Source: Actinoplanes couchii
Lineage (GTDB): Bacteria; Actinomycetota; Actinomycetes; Mycobacteriales; Micromonosporaceae
DNA length: 64,000 nt
Assembly (NCBI RefSeq): GCF_016862075.1
Contig: NZ_BOMG01000110.1
Span: 1 to 64,000, forward strand
Direction: 5' to 3'
Shown: positions 25,983-34,270 of the stretch, in pieces
Numbering within the stretch: the first letter of the stretch is position 1
How the letters are laid out: each line of letters opens with the position of its first letter
Made by a program: the position numbers and the translations under genes
The notes under the pieces: model-generated
The model's database searches: none
What the model was told of the DNA's origin: nothing
Seen by the model: only the letters and a program-made list of their open reading frames with translations

Positions 25983-26804
25983 GTGACCTCCAGGACCGTC
26001 TCCCGCGCCGCCCGACTCGACCAGGTCTGTGCCGATGCTGTCGGGGTGGCGCGTGGTGCCATCACCGAAGTGGACCCCACCGAGATCGGCGACCATCTGG
26101 AAGTCGTCGCGGAGGGTGATCGCCTGGTCACTCATTTCTTTGAAAGTCATCTGGACGGTTACCAGGGCTGGCGGTGGGCGGTCACGGTGACCCGTGTCCC
26201 GCGCAGCCGGCACGTCACGGTCTGCGAGACGGTGCTGCTCCCGGGTCCGGACGCGCTGCTCGCCCCCGGCTGGGTGCCGTGGAACGAGCGGGTCCAGCCC
26301 GGCGACCTGGGCGTCGGCGACCTGATGCCGACCGCTCCGGACGACGATCGCCTCGCCCCGGGCTATGTGCTCAGTGACGACGCCGCGGTCGAGGAGGTCT
26401 CCTGGGAGCTGGGCCTGGGCCGGTCCCGGGTGATGTCCCAGGAAGGCCGGATGGAGACCGCCCAGCGGTGGTACGACGGCGACGCCGGCCCGGAGGCCCC
26501 GATCTCGACGGCGGCCCCGCGTAACGCCCGGTGCGGCGCGTGCGGCTTCTACCTGCCGCTGGCGGGCTCGATGCGCCGCATGTTCGGCGTCTGCGGCAAC
26601 CTCTACGCGCCCGACGACGGCCGCGCGGTCGCCGCCGACCACGGCTGCGGCGCGCACTCGGAGGCTCTGGTGAGCACGTCCGAGCAGCCGGTCGACGAGC
26701 TGCCGACGGTTTACGACGACAGCGAGGTCGAGGCGGTGGCGGTCAGCCGCGGGCACGGCTCGGTGGAGTCCGGCGACCCGGCCGAAGAGTACGGCCACAG
26801 CTAG
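25983..26804 (+). CDS. DUF3027 family protein
   Basis: The 273-residue protein is typical of the actinobacterial DUF3027 family. Conserved parts include an N-terminal region with GDHLEVVAEGDRLVTHFF and YQGWRWAVTVTRV. A four-cysteine cluster lies near residues 185-225 (CGACGFYLPLAGSMRRMFGVCGN and a later CGAHS), which probably binds zinc. No enzymatic role is established. The GTG at 25983 follows a GGGCGG site. It diverges from the MFS-like gene, with about 130 bases between them, and ends three bases before the convergent DUF2530 gene. Confidence 0.85.
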   Translation: MTSRTVSRAARLDQVCADAVGVARGAITEVDPTEIGDHLEVVAEGDRLVTHFFESHLDGYQGWRWAVTVTRVPRSRHVTVCETVLLPGPDALLAPGWVPWNERVQPGDLGVGDLMPTAPDDDRLAPGYVLSDDAAVEEVSWELGLGRSRVMSQEGRMETAQRWYDGDAGPEAPISTAAPRNARCGACGFYLPLAGSMRRMFGVCGNLYAPDDGRAVAADHGCGAHSEALVSTSEQPVDELPTVYDDSEVEAVAVSRGHGSVESGDPAEEYGHS

Positions 26805-26807
26805 GCC

Positions 26808-27116
26808 TTAGTCGCCTGTCTGGAACTCCGGGTGGGTCAGCGCCCGGCGGCGCTTCCGGTTCCGGTCGTGCACGACCATCGTCAGCGTGCCCGGGATGCC
26901 CCAGAGCAGGCCGGCCAGGCAGATCTGCACGATCGAGTCGGGCGCCCCGCCCAGCCAGGTGGCCAGCAGGGCTATGGCGAACGCGGCGACGCCGGTCAGC
27001 GCGATCGGGACCATGGGTGGGTCGAGGGGCGCGGGCCGTGGTTTCGTCCCGGTCACCACGGCGAGGACCGGCGGCAGTGAATCGCCGGGTTTCGTGGCGG
27101 GAGACAGGTCAGTCAC
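26808..27116 (-). CDS. DUF2530 family small membrane protein
   Basis: The 102-residue protein has two membrane segments (about 36-56, MVPIALTGVAAFAIALLATW, and 63-83, IVQICLAGLLWGIPGTLTMV) followed by a short basic tail (HDRNRKRRRAL). This layout matches the actinobacterial DUF2530 family of unknown function. It converges with the DUF3027 gene and diverges from the purine permease gene. It starts at 27116. Confidence 0.8.
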   Translation of the reverse strand: MTDLSPATKPGDSLPPVLAVVTGTKPRPAPLDPPMVPIALTGVAAFAIALLATWLGGAPDSIVQICLAGLLWGIPGTLTMVVHDRNRKRRRALTHPEFQTGD

Positions 27117-27249
27117 TCCGCCAGGGTACGGCCACTACGCATCGCATCCGAGCGGCACGTGAGAGTTGTAACATCGCTCGGTTTTTGTCGCCGAAACGCG
27201 GGTCTGACAACATGCGCGCGTTCCCTCGCGTATTACCCGAAAGGGTCTC

Positions 27250-28644
27250 ATGACTGCCTTCGACAGGTTTTTCGAGATAACCGAGCGCGGCTCGACGCTG
27301 AGCCGCGAGATCCGTGGCGGTGTCGTCACGTTCTTCACGATGGCGTACATCGTGGTGCTGAACCCGCTGATCCTGGCCGGTGGCACCGACAAGTCCGGCG
27401 CGCAGCTGCCGATCGCGGCGCTGGCCGCCGGGACCGCGCTGGTCGCGGGCCTGATGACGATCCTGATGGGCGTGGTGGGCCGGTTCCCGCTGGCGCTGGC
27501 CGCCGGCCTCGGCGTGAACGCCCTGGTCGCCTACGAGATCGCGCCTCAGATGACGTGGGCCGACGCGATGGGCCTGGTCGTCATCGAGGGTGTGCTGATC
27601 GCCATCCTGGTGCTGTCTGGCCTGCGCACGGCCGTCTTCAAGGCGGTGCCGACCCAGCTGAAGACCGCCATCGGGGTCGGTATCGGCCTCTTCCTGATGA
27701 TCATCGGTCTGGTCGACGCGGGCTTCGTGCACCGCATCCCGGACGCCGCCAACACCACCGTCCCGGTCGAGCTGGGCACCGGTGGCAAGCTGATGACCTG
27801 GCCGATTCTGGTCTTCGTGATCGGCCTGCTGCTCACGCTGGTGCTGTTCGTCCGCAAGGTCAAGGGCGCGATCCTGATCGGCATCCTCGGCACCACGGTG
27901 ATCGCGATGATCGTCGAGGCGATCGCGAAGCCCGGTGGCTGGTCGCTGAACACGCCGACGATCCCGGACCAGATCATCGACGTCCCGGACCTGTCGCTGA
28001 TCGGCAAGTTCAACGTGCTCGACTCCTGGTCGACGGCCGGTCCGCTGGTCGTGCTGATGTTCGTCTTCACGCTGCTGGTGGCGGACTTCTTCGACACGAT
28101 GGGCACGATGGTCGCGGTCGGGCAGGAGGGCGAGATGCTCGACGAGGAGGGCATGCCGCCGCGTACCAAGGAGATCCTGCTCGTCGACTCGGTCGCCGCG
28201 GTGGCCGGTGGGGCGGCCAGTGTGTCCAGCAACACGTCGTACGTGGAGAGTGCCTCAGGTGTCGGCGAGGGTGCCCGGACCGGTGTCGCCAGCCTGGTGA
28301 CCGGTGCGTTGTTCCTGGTGGCGATGTTCTTCGCGCCGCTGGTGAAGGTGGTGCCGTTCGAGGCGGCGTCGACCGCGCTGGTCGTGGTCGGCTTCCTGAT
28401 GATCACCACGGTCCGGCAGATCGACTGGTCGGACTACACGATCGCGGTGCCGTCGTTCCTGACCGTCACGCTGATGCCGTTCACGTACTCGATCTCCAAC
28501 GGCATCGGCGCCGGGATCATCTCCTACGTGATCCTGAAGATGGCGACCGGCCGGATCAAGGAGATCCACCCCCTGATGTACGGCATCGCCGCCCTGTTCG
28601 TCCTGTACTTCGCCCGGGGCCCCCTGGAATCCTGGATCCTCTGA
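27250..28644 (+). CDS. NCS2 purine permease, AzgA type
   Basis: The 464-residue membrane protein belongs to the AzgA branch of the NCS2 family, proton symporters for adenine, guanine or hypoxanthine. Typical segments are FFTMAYIVVLNPLIL, AGLGVNALVAYEI, VADFFDTMGTMVAVGQ and SSNTSYVESASGV. It has about 13 membrane segments. The ATG at 27250 follows GAAAGGG. A strong hairpin terminator lies after it. The 5' region of 133 bases is AT-richer than average, but I could not fold it into a known purine riboswitch. Confidence 0.9.
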   Translation: MTAFDRFFEITERGSTLSREIRGGVVTFFTMAYIVVLNPLILAGGTDKSGAQLPIAALAAGTALVAGLMTILMGVVGRFPLALAAGLGVNALVAYEIAPQMTWADAMGLVVIEGVLIAILVLSGLRTAVFKAVPTQLKTAIGVGIGLFLMIIGLVDAGFVHRIPDAANTTVPVELGTGGKLMTWPILVFVIGLLLTLVLFVRKVKGAILIGILGTTVIAMIVEAIAKPGGWSLNTPTIPDQIIDVPDLSLIGKFNVLDSWSTAGPLVVLMFVFTLLVADFFDTMGTMVAVGQEGEMLDEEGMPPRTKEILLVDSVAAVAGGAASVSSNTSYVESASGVGEGARTGVASLVTGALFLVAMFFAPLVKVVPFEAASTALVVVGFLMITTVRQIDWSDYTIAVPSFLTVTLMPFTYSISNGIGAGIISYVILKMATGRIKEIHPLMYGIAALFVLYFARGPLESWIL

Positions 28645-28665
28645 GTTTCGTTTCCTGAGAGAACC

Positions 28666-28700
28666 AGCCGTCACCGGGCCATACGAGCCCGGTGACGGCT
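28666..28700 (+). terminator. Hairpin terminator after the purine permease gene
   Basis: Perfect 14-base arms (agccgtcaccgggc and gcccggtgacggct) enclose a seven-base loop, 22 bases after the permease stop codon. There is no T run. Confidence 0.85.
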
Positions 28701-28736
28701 GTCATACGAGTCAACAGATGTCGTTAGCCATGCTCA

Positions 28737-28749
28737 TTAGCTAAGCTAA
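28737..28749. promoter_or_regulatory. Candidate MarR operator
   Basis: TTAGCTAAGCTAA is a perfect palindrome about its centre base. It lies about 20 bases before the MarR start codon. MarR proteins commonly repress their own operon through such sites. A related TTAGCC/GCTC pair precedes it. Confidence 0.6.
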
Positions 28750-28769
28750 GGACCGTGATGGAGCGGGTG

Positions 28770-29204
28770 ATGACGACGGAGCGCACCACGGCCGAGACGC
28801 TGGCCAAAACGCTGCGGGATGCGATCATCCGGTTCAGCCGGCGAGTCCGGCAGGCCCGCCCCGTCGGCGATCTGACGTTCAGTCAGCTCTCCGCGCTGAC
28901 CAGTCTCCAACTGGCCGGTGCGCTGACTCCTCGTGAGCTCGCCGACATGGAGCGGGTCCAGCCCCCGACGATGACGAAGATCGTCGGCAAGCTGGAGGAG
29001 CGCGGGCTCGTCGCGCGGACCCCCCACCCCACCGATGGCCGTCAGGTGATCCTGGCCGCCACCGACGAGGGCCGGGCGGTCTACGCGTTCAACGAGCGGG
29101 CCCGCAACGAGTGGCTGGCCGTGGAACTCGAGCGGCTCACCCCTGAGGAACGGGAGACCCTGGCGCGCGCCGCGGAGATCATGCAGCGCGTCGCCCGGGG
29201 CTGA
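28770..29204 (+). CDS. MarR-family transcriptional regulator
   Basis: The 144-residue winged-helix protein has the MarR core (LTFSQLSALTSLQLAGALTP, PPTMTKIVGKLEERGLVART and the wing HPTDGRQV). Such regulators respond to small phenolic or drug-like ligands and control efflux. ATG 28770 is chosen because GGAG lies six bases upstream; ATG 28758 and GTG 28755 are in frame. An MFS exporter gene begins 63 bases downstream on the same strand, so this is a classical regulator/efflux pair, probably autoregulated through the palindrome at 28737. Rv0880 of M. tuberculosis may be the counterpart. Confidence 0.88.
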   Translation: MTTERTTAETLAKTLRDAIIRFSRRVRQARPVGDLTFSQLSALTSLQLAGALTPRELADMERVQPPTMTKIVGKLEERGLVARTPHPTDGRQVILAATDEGRAVYAFNERARNEWLAVELERLTPEERETLARAAEIMQRVARG

Positions 29205-29267
29205 CACACCCCGGTCGTTCCGCTTCGTCACATGTGGCGATGACGCGTACGACGAAGAGGGGTTGTC

Positions 29268-30662
29268 TTGGGCACCACTTTCCGATCCCTAGGGGTACCG
29301 AACTACCGGCTGTTCACGATCGGTCAGCTGGTGAAGCTGCTCGGCGTGTGGATGATGTTCACCGCGCAGGACTGGCTGGTCCTGGAGCTGTCCGACAACT
29401 CCCCGGGCGCACTGGGCGTGGTGACCGCGCTCCAGTTCGTCCCGGTGATGGTCCTGACGCTCTGGTCCGGCCGTCTCGCCGACCGCTACGACAAGCGCAA
29501 GCTGCTGATCGCGGCCAACGCCGCCTTCGCGTTCTTCGCCATCGTCTTCGCGATCCTGGTCGCCTCCGGCGTGGTCGAGCTCTGGCACGTCTTCGTCTCC
29601 GCCCTGTTCCTGGGCATCGCGAACGCGGTCGAGACCCCGGTCCGGCAGTCGTTCGTCTCCGAGCTGGTCGAGCTGCACCTGCTGCCGAACGCGCTCGCGC
29701 TCTCCGCGGCCACCTTCAACGTCGCCCGGATCGCCGGGCCCGCCCTGGCCGGTGTGCTGCTGGCGCTGCTCTCCACCCCCGGCGTGTTCCTGATCTCGAC
29801 GGTGCTGGCCATCGCGCCGGTCTTCACCTACCTGCGGATGCGCCCCGCCGACCTGTACCGGACCGAACGCAAGCGCGGCGGCGACACCCGGGTCATCGAC
29901 GGCCTGCGCTACGTCGGCAAACGTCACGACCTGATGCTGCCGATCGGCATGATGTTCGTGATCGGCATGATCGGCTTCAACTTCCCGGTCACTTTGGCCG
30001 CCCTCGCGAAGATCGAGTTCAACGCCGGAGCGTCCACGTTCGGACTGCTGACCACGGCTCTGGCCATCGGTTCGCTGGGTGGCGCGCTGGCCGGTTCCCG
30101 CCGCAGCGCCCGGCCCAGCGCGTACCTGATCATCGGGGCCGCCCTGCTCTTCGGCGTCTTCGAGATCGCCGTCGGTTTCGCACCGAACTTCGTCACCGCC
30201 GCACTGCTGCTGGTGCCGACCGGATTCTTCTCGATCTACCTCGCGCAGGGCTGCAACCACCGGGTCCAGATGGGTGTCGACCCGGAGTACCGGGGCCGCG
30301 TGATGGCCCTGTACGTGCTGGTCTTCCTCGGCACCACACCGATCGGGGCGTCGCTGTCCGGCTGGTGGGGCGAGCACTTCGGGGTGCCGTCGAGCATCTG
30401 GGCGGCCGGCATGGTCAGCTTCGCGGCCGCGGTCGGCGCCCTGATCTGGGAGCTGAGGTCGAGCGGCGACCGGCTCAGCCTCCGGATGGGCCGGCGCCCC
30501 CGCCTGACGGTGATCAGCCCGCCGACCGAGCCCACCGATCTCCCACCGACCGAGCCCACCGATCTCCCTCAGCCGCGTCCGGCCGATTCTCAGTCGCGTC
30601 CGGGCGAGTCGAAGTCGCGTCCGGCCGAGCGGGTCGGGGAACGGTCCGGCGTCAAAGTCTGA
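29268..30662 (+). CDS. MFS exporter (MFS_3 type) with repetitive tail
   Basis: The 464-residue protein has about twelve membrane segments. Its MFS_3 markers are WSGRLADRYDKRKLLI and ETPVRQSFVSELV. It is likely an efflux pump controlled by the upstream MarR protein. It begins with TTG 29268, with AGAGGGG five bases before. After the last helix there is a basic and proline-rich tail of about 60 residues with short repeats, including two copies of PTEPTDLP and three copies of an SRPxE-like unit. The DNA there is directly repeated. The tail is likely disordered and cytoplasmic. Confidence 0.85.
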   Translation: MGTTFRSLGVPNYRLFTIGQLVKLLGVWMMFTAQDWLVLELSDNSPGALGVVTALQFVPVMVLTLWSGRLADRYDKRKLLIAANAAFAFFAIVFAILVASGVVELWHVFVSALFLGIANAVETPVRQSFVSELVELHLLPNALALSAATFNVARIAGPALAGVLLALLSTPGVFLISTVLAIAPVFTYLRMRPADLYRTERKRGGDTRVIDGLRYVGKRHDLMLPIGMMFVIGMIGFNFPVTLAALAKIEFNAGASTFGLLTTALAIGSLGGALAGSRRSARPSAYLIIGAALLFGVFEIAVGFAPNFVTAALLLVPTGFFSIYLAQGCNHRVQMGVDPEYRGRVMALYVLVFLGTTPIGASLSGWWGEHFGVPSSIWAAGMVSFAAAVGALIWELRSSGDRLSLRMGRRPRLTVISPPTEPTDLPPTEPTDLPQPRPADSQSRPGESKSRPAERVGERSGVKV

Positions 30663-30782
30663 AAGCAATTCCGGGAAAAGCCGGGAAGTGCGTATGTCGA
30701 GGTCAGGACGGGTGATGTTGGCACAGTCGGCTCCACCGAACGGGTATTCCGACCCGGCCGGTCAGGGCCTAGCGTCGAACCC

Positions 30783-31325
30783 GTGGCGATCGCGCACATT
30801 GCTGTGCTCTCGGCGGCGCTCTCCGTGCTGCTGATATTTCCGTGTGCCGCAACGATCCTTCTGAGCGGCAAACCGTCCGACATGCGCCGTCTGTTCACCC
30901 GAGCCGGCCGTCGCGAACTGCGCGCCCAAGCCCTGCGCTCCCGGGCCCCGCGCTCCCGGGCGGAGAGCCCCTTCCCTCGGCGCGTACCTGCCCGCCGTCG
31001 CCGGCCCGGATCGCTGCGGCGCCTGGAGCGGGGCATGCGCTCCTGGGACCAGGGCCGCTTGACCACGCTGCGCCTCCCGGCGATCGAGGAGATCGCCTTC
31101 GACCTGCGTCGCCTGGACCGCCAGCGCCGCAACCTGGCACTCCACTCCGAAGTGCTGCACGCGGCAACCATGCGCAGCTACGACGCCCGCCTGAGCCTGG
31201 CCTGCCGCTGCCTGGGCATAACGGAATTCCTGGACCCGCTGACCGGCCTGGACCGAGACGCAGAACGCTGCCGAGTCGAATACGAGCTGGCCGCAGCGGG
31301 CTTGATCTTCCGGCAAAACCCTTAA
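30783..31325 (+). CDS. Single-span membrane protein with basic helical domain, unknown
   Basis: The 180-residue product begins with a hydrophobic segment (residues 4-28, AHIAVLSAALSVLLIFPCAA), which could be a membrane anchor. A highly basic linker follows (about 12 Arg in residues 40-80). The C-terminal region is helical with conserved-looking Leu/Arg heptads (IEEIAFDLRRLDRQRRNLAL) and two cysteines. I do not recognise the family. The GTG start at 30783 has no strong ribosome binding site, but the reading frame has normal codon bias and the opposite-strand frames do not. Confidence 0.6.
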   Translation: MAIAHIAVLSAALSVLLIFPCAATILLSGKPSDMRRLFTRAGRRELRAQALRSRAPRSRAESPFPRRVPARRRRPGSLRRLERGMRSWDQGRLTTLRLPAIEEIAFDLRRLDRQRRNLALHSEVLHAATMRSYDARLSLACRCLGITEFLDPLTGLDRDAERCRVEYELAAAGLIFRQNP

Positions 31326-31565
31326 AGACACCCATATAGTACGAATAGCACCTCCCCGCAGATCCACCCCTCCCGTGGCCACCCGCGAGGCGCTCCTCCC
31401 ACCGGACCGCCCGGCGACCGCCGGGCCGGATCCGGTGGTCCCGCGACTCACCACCCCACCCCGGAGCCGAACGACCGCGCGAGCCGCAGAAGCGAACCCC
31501 GGCGGTCTCCAAGGCAGGAGCCGGCCAGGATGCCCGCCGGTGCCGGGGCGACAGGCCGGGTGCGA

Positions 31566-32504
31566 TCAGGGCAGGGGGGTGATGGTTTCGCAGTTGACCG
31601 GAGTGTCCTCGGGGCGGGTCCAGGCCCGGTCGCCGAGTACATGGGCTCCGCCGTCGATGGTGTCGGGGGCGGTGTCGTAGGGGGCCGCGGGGCCGTCCGC
31701 CGAGGCGTTCAGCAGGTCGTCGCCGTCGTCGCCGGTCAGGTGGTCGGTGCCGGGGCCTCCGTAGATCACGTCGTTGCCCTCGGCGCCCCACAGCTTGTCG
31801 TTGCCGGGGCCTCCGCTGACCCGGTCGTCGCCCATGCCGGCGTCCACCGTGTCGTTGCCGGTGCTGTCGCGGACGATGTCGTCGCCGTAACCGGCATACG
31901 TCCAGTCGTCACCGGCCCCGGGATAGACCACGTCGTCGCCGTCCCCGGCGTTCAGGTAGTTCTTCCCGGGGCTTCCGAGCAGGACGTCGTCGCCGATCCC
32001 ACCGGACAGGTAATCCTCGGTGGTGCCGCCCGGACCGGCCTGCAGGTGGTCGTCACCCTCACCGCCGTAGAGCCGATCGGTGCCGCCGTCGCCGAAGACC
32101 GAGTCCTTACCGAGGCCGCCGTAGAGGGTGTCAGGGCCGGTGCCGCCGTGGATGACGGCGGTGATGGCGGTCTTGTTCAGGAAGACGTCGTGCCGGTCCC
32201 CGAGACCGATGTCTAGCACCGGTGACCCGCCGACCGTGCAACGGACCTTCGTCACGTCACCTTTGACGGCGGCACAACCCGCACCGGCCTTGATCCGGAC
32301 CTGGTCGTCGATGGTGACCGTGGTCCCGGAGCGGGAGACGACCACCCGGTTCTGCTTACCCGCGCCGGCCTTGAACGCGATGACAGGCGTGGCGCCGGAT
32401 CTCACCACCCGCGCGGTGCCGGTGGACGCGGCCTGGGCGGGTGTGGCGACGGCCAGGACCGCCGTGACACCGGTCAGCGCCACCCCGATGCGATGTGCGG
32501 CCAT
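31566..32504 (-). CDS. Secreted RTX-like calcium-binding repeat protein
   Basis: The 312-residue protein has a signal peptide ending in ATPAQAA. A short beta-rich region of about 90 residues follows, then about ten glycine/aspartate-rich nonapeptide repeats of the GGxGxDxLx type between residues 120 and 280 (for example YGGEGDDHL, GGPGNDKLW). Such repeats form a calcium-binding beta-roll outside the cell. No protease or lipase domain is attached, so it may be structural or a binding protein. ATG 32504 has GGGAGG five bases upstream. It ends with a pair of cysteines in total. Actinobacterial genomes carry many such proteins of unknown role. Confidence 0.85.
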   Translation of the reverse strand: MAAHRIGVALTGVTAVLAVATPAQAASTGTARVVRSGATPVIAFKAGAGKQNRVVVSRSGTTVTIDDQVRIKAGAGCAAVKGDVTKVRCTVGGSPVLDIGLGDRHDVFLNKTAITAVIHGGTGPDTLYGGLGKDSVFGDGGTDRLYGGEGDDHLQAGPGGTTEDYLSGGIGDDVLLGSPGKNYLNAGDGDDVVYPGAGDDWTYAGYGDDIVRDSTGNDTVDAGMGDDRVSGGPGNDKLWGAEGNDVIYGGPGTDHLTGDDGDDLLNASADGPAAPYDTAPDTIDGGAHVLGDRAWTRPEDTPVNCETITPLP

Positions 32505-32529
32505 CGGAACCTCCCGGGAGGGGGACGAG

Positions 32530-33003
32530 TCAGGACGCGAAAGCCCGGGTCCACACCCGATGGTATGCCCCGTCCACGCTGCTGACCAGGCAGAACTCGT
32601 CGACCGTCCAGGTCGGCCCGGCATAGCCGTCGAGGGCGGTGGCCAGTCGGCGGTCGAACCGGTACGAGACGGTCAGGTGGGGCTGGAACGGCCGTGGATC
32701 GGACGGCGGCAGCACCGACCGGACCGACTCCCGGAAATCGTGCAGGGCCGGCAGATCGCCGTCCAGCCCGGCCCAGAGAACCGCCCCGAAGCGCCCGGCA
32801 CCGGACAGCCGCAGACGGAACGGCGCGGGCGCCGGCAGCTTGCGCAGAGCATCGGCCACCGGCGCGTGATCCGGCACGTCACCGAGGAAGACCAGCGTGA
32901 CGTGCCACTTCTCGGCCCGGCGCACGGACACCGCGGACAACCGGCGGCGCAGGTGGTCACGGACCTCCTCGGACGGGAAGACCGCGACGAACAGGCCGCT
33001 CAG
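32530..33003 (-). CDS. thpR: 2H phosphoesterase, RNA 2',3'-cyclic phosphodiesterase type
   Basis: The protein (about 157 residues) has the two HxTx motifs of the 2H superfamily: HVT at 34-36 (WHVTLVFLG) and HLT at 109-111 (PHLTVSY). It likely opens 2',3'-cyclic phosphates on RNA. The first ATG/GTG/TTG start would cut off the first conserved strand. The frame upstream reads LSGLFVAVFPSEEVRDHL, matching the family N-terminus, and begins at a CTG at 33003 that overlaps the sepH stop (CTGA), like an ATGA coupling. I therefore propose a CTG start. It is co-transcribed with sepH. Confidence 0.75.
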   Translation of the reverse strand: MSGLFVAVFPSEEVRDHLRRRLSAVSVRRAEKWHVTLVFLGDVPDHAPVADALRKLPAPAPFRLRLSGAGRFGAVLWAGLDGDLPALHDFRESVRSVLPPSDPRPFQPHLTVSYRFDRRLATALDGYAGPTWTVDEFCLVSSVDGAYHRVWTRAFAS

Positions 33004-34052
33004 GAGGACTCGCGGGCCGCGGGGCCACCGCCGAAGAGCACGTCGTCCCAGCTCGGCAGGCGCTTGCGGGGCTTGCTGCTCTCCTCCGACTCGGTGCTGC
33101 TCGAGGGGGCCTGGCCGACCGTGCGCCGGGGGCGCAGAACCGCCAGCGACGGGACGGCCGGGACCTCCTTGGGCAGGTCGCTGTCGTCGTCGAAGGCCGA
33201 GCCGGAACCGCCGCCGAGCAGGGCCGCGGCACCACCGGGCGCCGGACGCCGGGACGGGCTCTCCAGGCTGCGGCCGGACGAACCCTCGAGCGGCCGGTCC
33301 AGTGAGGCGAGCAGGGCGTCACGGCTGGCCCGGATCGAGTCGCGGGTGTTGCCCCGGCTGGACGGGTCGGCGCTGGGCAGACCGTGCCCACCGCGGCTCG
33401 GCTCGGTGCTGCGGACCGGGCCGGGCAGGCCGTGGCCGCCGCGCTCGGGCGCCGGCTCCTGGCCGAGGATCTGGGTGGGACGCTCGGCGCACAGATATTG
33501 CGCCATGTCGTCGTGCGGCGCGACCACCTGACGACCCTTGTCGAGATCCCAGATGGCCTGCGCGGTGGCCTTGCCGGACGGCCAGGTGGCGACGATGCGC
33601 CAGGTGCCGTCGTCGCGGCGGAAGGCGTCCCAGGAGATCTTCTCGGTGTCGATGCCGTGCTGCGCGAGGCGGCTGTCGACCACCTCGGCGAGCGGCTGAC
33701 CGGAATCGGACGTCTTCAGCCGGGTGCGGCGGGCGTGCTGGGCCAGCATGGCGCGCTCCTGCAGCACCGGGCCGGCGTAGCGGAGCACCCGGTCGACGGG
33801 CACCCCGGCGATCCGGGCGACCTCCTCGGCGGAGTCGCCGGACCGGATGCGGGCCTGGATGTCGCGCGGGGAGAGCGAGGGCGTCGCGTTCTCGGTGAGC
33901 ACGGCGACCGCCGTGCCGGGAGCCGCGGGGCCCTCGGTCAGGACTCCGGAGACCCGGTCGTCGATGGGGAGTGCGAGTAGGCGCCCGACCTCATCGGCGA
34001 GCACGAGAGCCTGTCCGTCCTCGGAGAGGGCGACGAAGCGTACCGGCCGCAT
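33000..34052 (-). CDS. sepH: Septation protein SepH
   Basis: The 350-residue protein matches SepH (DUF3071), an actinobacterial division protein that binds FtsZ and stimulates its assembly. Residues 1-160 form the conserved N-terminal part with a helix-turn-helix-like segment (SAEEVARIAGVPVDRVLRYAGPVL). A long, variable, Ser/Gly/Pro/Arg-rich middle follows, and the conserved C-terminal patch RKRLPSWDDVLFGG is present. ATG at 34052. About 220 bases without a gene separate it from serC, a neighbour that is conserved in other actinobacteria. Confidence 0.92.
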   Translation of the reverse strand: MRPVRFVALSEDGQALVLADEVGRLLALPIDDRVSGVLTEGPAAPGTAVAVLTENATPSLSPRDIQARIRSGDSAEEVARIAGVPVDRVLRYAGPVLQERAMLAQHARRTRLKTSDSGQPLAEVVDSRLAQHGIDTEKISWDAFRRDDGTWRIVATWPSGKATAQAIWDLDKGRQVVAPHDDMAQYLCAERPTQILGQEPAPERGGHGLPGPVRSTEPSRGGHGLPSADPSSRGNTRDSIRASRDALLASLDRPLEGSSGRSLESPSRRPAPGGAAALLGGGSGSAFDDDSDLPKEVPAVPSLAVLRPRRTVGQAPSSSTESEESSKPRKRLPSWDDVLFGGGPAARESS

Positions 34053-34270
34053 GCGTTGCCTCCGTCTCGTCGCGTTGGCCTGTGCTCCCGAGAGTCATTC
34101 ACGGGAACGCGTTTCGGAACACGGTACGCCGCCAGGTCACCCTATGGGGGTAAGCCACGCCGTCAAAGTGCTGACCAGCGGAGATGATCTTCGCTGTCGT
34201 TCACCGCTTTCCTCGCCAACCCTTCTAGACGGATGGATACCCCCAAGTCAACCGTAATGAACCGGGAGGG

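Noticed and set aside
27117..27249. Possible purine riboswitch before the NCS2 permease
   Set aside because: The conserved three-way junction sequences of the purine aptamer are not present.
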